Assembly: GCA_042569785.1 (NCBI GenBank)
Contig: JBHPGW010000082.1
Span: 1 to 10,399 of the forward strand
DNA from: JBHPGW01 sp042569785
Lineage (GTDB): Bacteria > Planctomycetota > Phycisphaerae > Sedimentisphaerales > Anaerobacaceae
Direction: 5' to 3'
Length of the DNA: 10,399 nt
The notes beneath the pieces are model-generated. The model was not told the origin of the DNA. It searched no databases and saw nothing but the letters and a program-made list of their open reading frames with translations. The position numbers were made by a program, and so were the translations under genes. This document shows positions 5,179 through 10,399 of this stretch, one piece after another (position 1 is the stretch's first letter; each line of letters starts with the position of its first letter).

Positions 5179-6399
5179 TCATGGCTGTTTTTCGATTCGC
5201 CTAAGGATCGAATAAGCCGGCAGTGGCTTATCCAGTATGACAAACTGAGTATTGTTTACGAAATCTACTTGCCCCGATCTTTTAGTAACCAAAGGACTGG
5301 GCATTGTAACTTCCTTGATCGACCCGTCAGGGCTCAGGGCTTCGAGTTTATCACCGGCGTGGATCTTGTTTCTCACTTCCAGAACCGCTTTGCCCTCAGC
5401 CTGCTCTTCAAGAACATTGCCGACAAATATCGAATCGCCTACCGACGCTCCTGTTTCGATACTATAGTCTTCCGGCCCTATCGCCCCCTTGACAAAACCA
5501 GCCGAATAGCCTCTGTTTGGCACTTTACGCAGAAGTTCGAGCCCCTCTTCGCGGGTAAATTCTCTACCGTCAATTATCTGGCGGTAAAAGCTGACGATAG
5601 CGGCAATATAATGGATTGTTTTCATTCTGCCTTCAATTTTAAATGAATCGACGCCCGCCTGTGCAAGAGCCGGAGCATACTCAAACAGCGCCAATTCCTT
5701 CGAGTTGAAAAGGTACAGCCCTCTTTCATCTTCAAATACCGGCATAAATTCGCCAGGCCTTTTCTCTTCCACCAGTGCGTACTTCCATCGACACGGATGT
5801 TTGCATTGCCCTTGGTTGGCGTGGTAGCCGGTAAGGTAGTCACTGATAGCACATCGCCCCGAATACGAAAAGCACACCGACCCATGAATAAATACTTCCG
5901 TCTCGATCCTGCCTTTACAATGGTTTTGTATTTCCAGTATCCGATCCAGTGACAGTTCCCTTGCCAAATTCACCCGACTAGCGCCGAATTGTTTATAGGC
6001 AAGCGCCGCCTGATAGCTGGTGACATTCGCCTGGGTACTAACATGGATAGACGCCTTGAGCCCAAGTTTATTTAGCCCGGCCATCACTCCGATATCAGAA
6101 ACAATAAACGCGTCAGCCCCCATCTCATCGAGCGTCCCGGCAATATGCCCGATCCTCTCAAACTCCTCAGAAAATGGATATATGTTCAATGTAACGTATC
6201 CGAGTTTCCCGCGCTCGTGTAAGAATTGCAGACCAGCCGAGGCGTCATCAAAACTAAAGTTCCCCGCAAAGCTTCTCAGCGACCCGAACTCGGCCCCGAA
6301 ATAAACCGCGTCAGCACCGTAGCGTACCGCCCACCTGAGCTTTTCCAGATTGCCAGCCGGTGCCAGCAGTTGAGGCTTTCTTTTGTTTCTATCCACCAA
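5179..6399 (-). CDS. U32 family protein, TrhP/RlhA-like RNA hydroxylation enzyme
   Basis: 406 residues. Annotated historically as peptidase U32, but characterised bacterial members (TrhP, RlhA) act in tRNA U34 or 23S rRNA C2501 hydroxylation; that role is the best inference here. The N-terminal barrel opens with QLLAPAGNLEKLRWAVRYGADAVYFG at about 10. The family signature EVFIHGSVCFSYSGRCAIS is at 168-186, and the four conserved cysteines are Cys176, Cys183, Cys199 and Cys203 (last two in QGQCKHPC), with IEGRMK further on. A C-terminal beta domain follows from about 330 (GNVLEE…AGDKLEALSP), as in the longer TrhP2-like form. The start is TTG (6399) or GTG (6396), with GGGA just upstream; no ATG is in frame. 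Single gene behind a strong promoter. Whether it is TrhP or RlhA cannot be told. Confidence 0.9.
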   Translation of the reverse strand: MVDRNKRKPQLLAPAGNLEKLRWAVRYGADAVYFGAEFGSLRSFAGNFSFDDASAGLQFLHERGKLGYVTLNIYPFSEEFERIGHIAGTLDEMGADAFIVSDIGVMAGLNKLGLKASIHVSTQANVTSYQAALAYKQFGASRVNLARELSLDRILEIQNHCKGRIETEVFIHGSVCFSYSGRCAISDYLTGYHANQGQCKHPCRWKYALVEEKRPGEFMPVFEDERGLYLFNSKELALFEYAPALAQAGVDSFKIEGRMKTIHYIAAIVSFYRQIIDGREFTREEGLELLRKVPNRGYSAGFVKGAIGPEDYSIETGASVGDSIFVGNVLEEQAEGKAVLEVRNKIHAGDKLEALSPDGSIKEVTMPSPLVTKRSGQVDFVNNTQFVILDKPLPAYSILRRIEKQP

Positions 6400-6476
6400 T
6401 CCATTCCCGAATAATGCGAGGCCGAGCGTAGCGGAGCCTTGCTCAAGACACTTAGCCGCGAATGCCGCCGACAGTG

Positions 6477-6505
6477 ATTATAATCCATCCGCCAGCAATT
6501 CGCAA
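6477..6505 (-). promoter_or_regulatory. Promoter of the U32 gene
   Basis: Minus-strand TTGCGA (6500-6505), exactly 17 bp, then a consensus TATAAT (6477-6482). The start near 6470 leaves a leader of about 70 nt. This is the best match to a sigma-70 promoter in the window. Confidence 0.68.
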
Positions 6506-6537
6506 CATATCTAAGCGAACCTAAACCCGGAAAAGTA

Positions 6538-6577
6538 TTACCAATGTTTCGGTTGACACATAATTGATTATTGGTAA
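6538..6577. repeat. Inverted repeat downstream of the pseudouridine synthase gene
   Basis: TTACCAAT (6538-6545) and ATTGGTAA (6570-6577) are perfect 8-bp arms around a 24-bp loop. It sits between the 3' end of the pseudouridine synthase gene and the U32 promoter. There is no T-run where a minus-strand terminator would need one, so its role is unclear. Confidence 0.4.
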
Positions 6578-6604
6578 ATGATTATTTGTTTGAGATATGT
6601 GGTT

Positions 6605-7327
6605 TTAGGTTTTTGTTGTGATCCTTTTTAGGTAGTTTATTTCTGTTTTGGTAAGAGCTCTGGCTTTGCCTACTCCTACTCCTCTTGTGTTTAGCCTGCC
6701 TATCCTGATGCGTTTTAGGTTTTTTACGTCGAGGCCTACTTTTGCTAACATTCTGCGTATTTGTCGGTTTAGGCCTTGACTAATGGTCATTTCTATTAGT
6801 GACTCTTTGCGGCTGCGTTTTAGTATTTTGACCGAAGCCCGGCCGGTCCTGCCTTCAGCGAGCCATAGACCTTTTTTGAGTTTCTCAACCTGTTCGCCCA
6901 CGATCATTCCCTTTACGCCTGCGACGTAAGTTTTTTGCAGTTCGTATTTAGGATGCGTCAGCTTATTTGTCAGGTCGCTATCGTTGGTAAGAAGTATCAG
7001 GCCGGAAGTGTCGGCATCGAGTCTGCCGACGCAGAAAATTCGTTCTTTGGTATTGATAAGGTCGATGGCTTTGCGCCTGCCGCGTGGGTCCGCGTTTGTG
7101 CAGATAACACCTTTGGGTTTGTTCAGGAGGAAGTAGACCTTTTCAGCGGCTCGTATCTTTTTGCCGTTAACGGTTATTGTATCCGTGCCCGAATCAGCGA
7201 ATGCCGGCAGCGTATCGACTACTTTACGGTTGACGCGGACAACGCCTTCGAGTATTAGCTCTTCACAGTTTCTGCGAGAAGCGACACCGGCAGCAGCGAG
7301 AATTTTTTGTAATCGTTGTTTCGGCAT
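6605..7327 (-). CDS. RsuA/RluB-family rRNA pseudouridine synthase
   Basis: Isomerises a specific uridine to pseudouridine in ribosomal RNA. 240 residues: an S4 RNA-binding domain at about 1-60 (RLQKILAAAGVASRRNCEELI), then the catalytic domain with LLNKPKGVICT (67-77) and the active-site motif GRLDADTSGL, where Asp104 is the catalytic aspartate. The C-terminal NRQIRRML motif and a short RIGRLNTRGVGVGK segment are also family hallmarks. Length and motifs fit RluB/RsuA of Gram-positive type without the long C-terminal tail of E. coli RluB; the target could be 23S U2605 or 16S U516 (E. coli numbering), not distinguishable here. ATG at 7327 with AGAGGA about ten bases upstream. It begins 26 bp after the prenyltransferase gene on the same strand, so it is probably co-transcribed. 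Confidence 0.93.
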   Translation of the reverse strand: MPKQRLQKILAAAGVASRRNCEELILEGVVRVNRKVVDTLPAFADSGTDTITVNGKKIRAAEKVYFLLNKPKGVICTNADPRGRRKAIDLINTKERIFCVGRLDADTSGLILLTNDSDLTNKLTHPKYELQKTYVAGVKGMIVGEQVEKLKKGLWLAEGRTGRASVKILKRSRKESLIEMTISQGLNRQIRRMLAKVGLDVKNLKRIRIGRLNTRGVGVGKARALTKTEINYLKRITTKT

Positions 7328-7353
7328 AAAATTTTTATCCTCTTTATCTATGT

Positions 7354-8271
7354 TCAGTAGGCGGTGATACTATCGAGATTTAGCCCGAGCTTATTGGCGT
7401 AAATGATGGCTATACAGACCAGGGCCCAAAGACAAAACCCGATCTGGAACGGCCGATCCTTTAAAATAAGCTGAACGGGGCCGGTGAATTTACCTTTTTG
7501 TATCAAGGCACTAAATCTGAAAACACAGTATAGTACTAACGGGGTGGTGTAGACCAGGTTATTGGTACCGAACAACTGGAGTGTTCTGTCGTCCATCGTA
7601 TAGAGTAAAAAGCATACGATAGCCAGCCCACTGGTGACGTCGAGCATATGAGCGAGCAGTTCTGGTGTGTAGCCTGCGAGAGTTTTGCGGAAAGATTCGG
7701 CGTGCTCAGCTAAAAATTCTATTTCGCTACGTCGTTTTCCAAAGCCCAAAAACAGACAAAGCGCGAACGTACAGATGATCAGCCATGGTGAGATAAATAC
7801 GCCGACAACGATAGCGCCCGCTATCGCTCGGAGGCAAAAACCGATAGAGATGACTACGCAATCAAGGATCATCATCCTCTTAAGCAGTAATGAATAGAGG
7901 ATCATCAGTACGATATATATCAGGATGATAGTTGCCAATTGATGGACAAGAAAATAGGCGGAAATAACAGCGACAACAGCACAGATAATTGCTATTACCA
8001 CGGCTGAGCCTATGCTTACGGTGCCTGTTGCGATGGGTCTTTTTGATTTTAGCGGGTGTAATCGGTCGGCATCGCGATCTACGATATCGTTAAAAATGTA
8101 AACGGCTGACGATGCGAGGCAAAAACAAAAGCATCCGCCCAGTGCGCTGGCTGTAGCTAAAAGGACGTCGTCAATTGGGCCTATGAGCTTTTTTCCAAAG
8201 ACAAGAGCGGCAAAAACAAACATATTTTTTGTCCAGTGTGTCGGACGCATTATAGCAAGATAATTTTTCAT
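7354..8271 (-). CDS. UbiA-superfamily decaprenyl-phosphate phosphoribosyltransferase homologue
   Basis: Integral membrane enzyme of 305 residues with about nine hydrophobic segments. The first Asp-rich motif is NDIVDRDADR (61-70) followed by HPLKSKRPIATG; the second is at 131-152 (KRMMILDCVV…GF-LRAIAGA, with Asp137 and Arg148). The N-terminus RPTHWTKNMFVFAALVF and the GFGKRRSEI loop are typical of 5-phosphoribosyl-1-diphosphate:decaprenyl-phosphate transferases (mycobacterial Rv3806c type), rather than the menaquinone or haem A branches. The known family reaction transfers phosphoribose from PRPP to a polyprenyl phosphate, the precursor of polyprenyl-phosphate arabinose or ribose. ATG at 8271 with AAGGAT five bases upstream. 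Upstream gene of a two-gene unit with the pseudouridine synthase; divergent from a GT-C glycosyltransferase gene that might use its lipid-linked sugar. Substrate specificity is inferred. Confidence 0.88.
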   Translation of the reverse strand: MKNYLAIMRPTHWTKNMFVFAALVFGKKLIGPIDDVLLATASALGGCFCFCLASSAVYIFNDIVDRDADRLHPLKSKRPIATGTVSIGSAVVIAIICAVVAVISAYFLVHQLATIILIYIVLMILYSLLLKRMMILDCVVISIGFCLRAIAGAIVVGVFISPWLIICTFALCLFLGFGKRRSEIEFLAEHAESFRKTLAGYTPELLAHMLDVTSGLAIVCFLLYTMDDRTLQLFGTNNLVYTTPLVLYCVFRFSALIQKGKFTGPVQLILKDRPFQIGFCLWALVCIAIIYANKLGLNLDSITAY

Positions 8272-8326
8272 TTTTTATCCTTGCGAAAAATATTCTTATA
8301 CCTAATTTTTCTGGACCGCCATTGAC

Positions 8327-8355
8327 TTGGCATTTCAAAGGAATTACTATATATA
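8327..8355 (+). promoter_or_regulatory. Candidate promoter for the GT-C/TPR gene
   Basis: TTGGCA (8327-8332), a 17-bp spacer and TATATA (8350-8355) inside a very AT-rich stretch. A TTGACT at 8322-8327 is an alternative -35. The leader to the ATG at 8465 would be about 100 nt, in which I see no known riboswitch. Confidence 0.5.
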
Positions 8356-8464
8356 AAATATAATAGCTTGTACAGGATAAAAGCTAAAAGGCTTTGATGT
8401 ATGTATGCCAAGACCAGAATATATAGTTTTTTCAGAAGGCTTAAGATAGAGTGAAATATTGAAA

Positions 8465-10351
8465 ATGAGTGTTACTGGCAAAAAAACCTTATGGACGATC
8501 TTGATCCTTACGGCTATTGTTTTGCTTGGATTGATTCTAAGAATATCATATCTGCGAGCGATTGTTGACAATCCAGATTTCAGCTATCCCCAGATGGATG
8601 CCGGTTACCACGATTATTGGGCCAGAGCAATGGTAACGGATAATTGGAGTATCCCCACAAACATAAACAGCTTTAGTGACCCAGAGATTCGTAACAGGGC
8701 TTATTTTCGTCCTCCCGGTTATCCGTTTTTTCTGGCCTTTACATACTACCTCTTTGATGGCAGTTACTTGGCCATAAGAATTTTTCAGATGGGCATGGGA
8801 TTATTGAATTGTGTTTTAGCTTATCTTTTAGGCAAAACTCTGTTCAAGCGTACAATCGGATTGATCTTTTCCGCTTTCATGTCGGTTTATTGGGTGTTTA
8901 TTTATTTTGAAGGGGAATTGTTAGCTCCGATACTGCTTGTGACATTGGGTCTGTCACTAATGCTGAACCTTTATCATTGTTATGAGAGACTTCGATTTTG
9001 GCAGGTGTTTACGGTTGGTATTTTTCTTGGTTTATTCGCCCTGGTTCGGCCCAACATTCTGCTGTTTAGCCCTGTAGTTTTTGGATGGATGTGGTGGATA
9101 GGCAAAAGAAGGAACTATGGTAAGCGTATAATTATACCTTTATCAGGAGTAGTTTTGGGAGCAGTATTGGTCGTTGCTCCGGTTACTATTCGTAATTACC
9201 TTGTCACTGGTGATCTTGTGCTTATAACTTCAAACGCAGGAATTAATCTTTATATTGGTAATAACGAGATGTCTGATGGCTACTCTGCCGGCATTCCGGG
9301 GTTGGAAAAGCTTGTCGGTTCGAACCGGTGGAAGAGTTCGGACTACCCTAAAATAGTACGTGCCTTTGAAGCGTTAGAAGGCAAAGAAATGACAGACTCG
9401 GAGATGTCGGGCTACTTTTCTAAAAAAGCGGTTGATTACATTTTAAGGCATCCCGGAAGAACTTTGAAACTTGCGGCAATAAAAACACTCCTTTTCTGGG
9501 GCCCAATGGAAGTCTCGAACAATAAGGAAATTTATTACGAAAAGAAAAACTCCTCAATACTACGTTGTATTCCAGGGTTTCCGGTGGTTCTGTCAATTGG
9601 TATTCTCGGATTGATCCGACTGTTCTTAGACAGCAAGGTCCGCACCGGAAAAAAAGATACTGAAGCATTGGTGAGCCGAAGAGAGTTTGAGATAGCCATA
9701 CTAATAGCGATTTTCGTTGTCATTTACTTTGTGTCATTTTTACCTTTCTTCGTCGCTGGGCGATACAGAGTTCCTTTGATACCTTTTCTTTTGCTGTTTG
9801 GTGCCTATGGTTTATATCGCTTAATCGCATTGGCTCGCCAGAATCGCCTGCGCAGCGTTGTATGCTGGGCGATAACATATATAGTTCTGTACATGTTAGC
9901 CAATATACCTATCGCATCTTATAGGGCAAGTCTTTCAGAGTGGCATGATGCACGAGCGATATGTTATCGTTTGGCGGGCAGATTTGACCTTGCTGCTGAG
10001 CAATGCCGTGAGTCAGTTAAGCTAAAACCAAATAGCGAAAAAGCTCACCACCGCTTAGCGGATATGTTCTTTGAGCTTCGTAAAAATCAAGAGGCAATCA
10101 AGCATTATAGTAAGGCTTTGAAACTGAAACCGGGCCAGGCTGAGGTACATTACAAGCTGGGCATTTTATTGACATCATCCGGCAGGTATGATGATGCGAT
10201 CGACCATTATCGTCAGGCTCTCCAGATCGAGCCCAACAGTGCCGATATATATTGCGGACTTGGTGTTGCGCTTAGATCACAGGGCAGAATTGACGAAGCT
10301 ATCAGGCATTACCGTAAGGCTCTGGAAATCCAGCCGAATTATGGTGATTAA
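8465..10351 (+). CDS. GT-C (GT39/ArnT-like) membrane glycosyltransferase with C-terminal TPR repeats
   Basis: 628 residues from the ATG. The N-terminal part, about 1-490, is a polytopic membrane domain: the first helix (9-30) is followed by a periplasmic loop with an Asp in PQMDAGYHDYWARAM (about 45), the expected GT-C acidic residue, then RPPGYPFFLA, as in dolichyl- or undecaprenyl-phosphate-sugar transferases. About ten further hydrophobic segments and a soluble loop (260-330) follow. From about 495 to the end are four TPR units ending LKPN, LKPG, IEPN and IQPN, with the W-LG-Y-G-A pattern visible. These would act in protein contacts. A TTG at 8459 is an alternative start; ribosome site weak. 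The stop follows shortly after the fourth repeat (PNYGD), where such arrays often continue. Donor and acceptor unknown; polyprenyl-phosphate sugar donor inferred. Divergent from the UbiA-type gene. Confidence 0.85.
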   Translation: MSVTGKKTLWTILILTAIVLLGLILRISYLRAIVDNPDFSYPQMDAGYHDYWARAMVTDNWSIPTNINSFSDPEIRNRAYFRPPGYPFFLAFTYYLFDGSYLAIRIFQMGMGLLNCVLAYLLGKTLFKRTIGLIFSAFMSVYWVFIYFEGELLAPILLVTLGLSLMLNLYHCYERLRFWQVFTVGIFLGLFALVRPNILLFSPVVFGWMWWIGKRRNYGKRIIIPLSGVVLGAVLVVAPVTIRNYLVTGDLVLITSNAGINLYIGNNEMSDGYSAGIPGLEKLVGSNRWKSSDYPKIVRAFEALEGKEMTDSEMSGYFSKKAVDYILRHPGRTLKLAAIKTLLFWGPMEVSNNKEIYYEKKNSSILRCIPGFPVVLSIGILGLIRLFLDSKVRTGKKDTEALVSRREFEIAILIAIFVVIYFVSFLPFFVAGRYRVPLIPFLLLFGAYGLYRLIALARQNRLRSVVCWAITYIVLYMLANIPIASYRASLSEWHDARAICYRLAGRFDLAAEQCRESVKLKPNSEKAHHRLADMFFELRKNQEAIKHYSKALKLKPGQAEVHYKLGILLTSSGRYDDAIDHYRQALQIEPNSADIYCGLGVALRSQGRIDEAIRHYRKALEIQPNYGD

Positions 10352-10399
10352 GCAACATTTTTTCTGTAAATTCTTTTTTTGCCTGAATTAGCGGATTCG

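Noticed and set aside
6413..6445. GC-rich partly symmetric stretch (GCCGAGCGTAGCGGAGCC) in the U32 leader as a hairpin or repeat element
   Set aside because: Only about 4 bp of continuous pairing (AGGC/GCCT) around a large loop; insufficient to call without genome-wide copies.
6276..6488. 70-codon minus-strand frame overlapping the start of the U32 gene
   Set aside because: Its translation is the shifted frame of the conserved U32 N-terminus and has no family resemblance; it also begins upstream of the U32 promoter's expected start site.
6553..6581. TTGACA on the plus strand as a promoter
   Set aside because: The -10 at suitable spacing is poor (TAAATG) and no plus-strand gene follows; downstream is the end of a minus-strand gene.
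10188..10391. 67-codon plus-strand frame over the TPR region, or a frameshifted continuation of the TPR array
   Set aside because: Out-of-frame shadow; after 10351 neither alternative frame reads as TPR sequence.

Overview
The window looks like bacterial chromosome with a moderately AT-leaning base composition. Gene content and protein style (an amidase-like protein with an HFVICNG…DGQI core, a DUF2975/HTH pair, a phosphoribosyl-prenyl synthase of the UbiA superfamily, and a GT-C/TPR fusion) suggest a planctomycete-like lineage, perhaps Phycisphaerae/Sedimentisphaerales. That assignment is inference from family resemblance and no marker in the window proves it. Most genes are housekeeping. 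There is no CRISPR array, transposase or recognisable defence operon, and no stretch over 300 bases lacks a gene.

Left part (1-1330): the C-terminal catalytic part of a tyrosine recombinase runs in from the left edge and ends 28 bp from the 3' end of a tRNA-Ser(GGA) gene on the opposite strand. This is the usual layout of an element integrated at a tRNA 3' end. On the minus strand tRNA-Glu(CTC), tadA and tRNA-Ser lie head to tail behind one good promoter and may be one transcript. Heptamer repeats sit beside both tRNA genes, and an 18-bp perfect inverted repeat exactly brackets tRNA-Glu.

Middle part (1390-5180): a lipoprotein peptidyl-prolyl isomerase of the SurA/PrsA type (+). A degenerate HD-domain protein (-) and a membrane-anchored amidase-fold protein without visible zinc ligands (+) follow, diverging from a shared intergenic region. 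Next is a two-gene operon of a DUF2975 membrane protein and a small Cro/CI-type HTH regulator, whose predicted promoter carries two overlapping dyads that look like an autoregulatory operator.

Right part (5179-10399): a U32-family protein of the TrhP/RlhA RNA-hydroxylation type (-) with a strong promoter. An RsuA/RluB-type pseudouridine synthase lies directly downstream of a UbiA-family decaprenyl-phosphate phosphoribosyltransferase homologue (both -). A GT-C (GT39-like) membrane glycosyltransferase with a C-terminal TPR array (+) is divergent from the UbiA gene. These last two could supply and use a polyprenyl-phosphate sugar donor, which is inference. RNA modification is a recurring theme (tadA, U32, RluB), but those genes are in separate transcription units.
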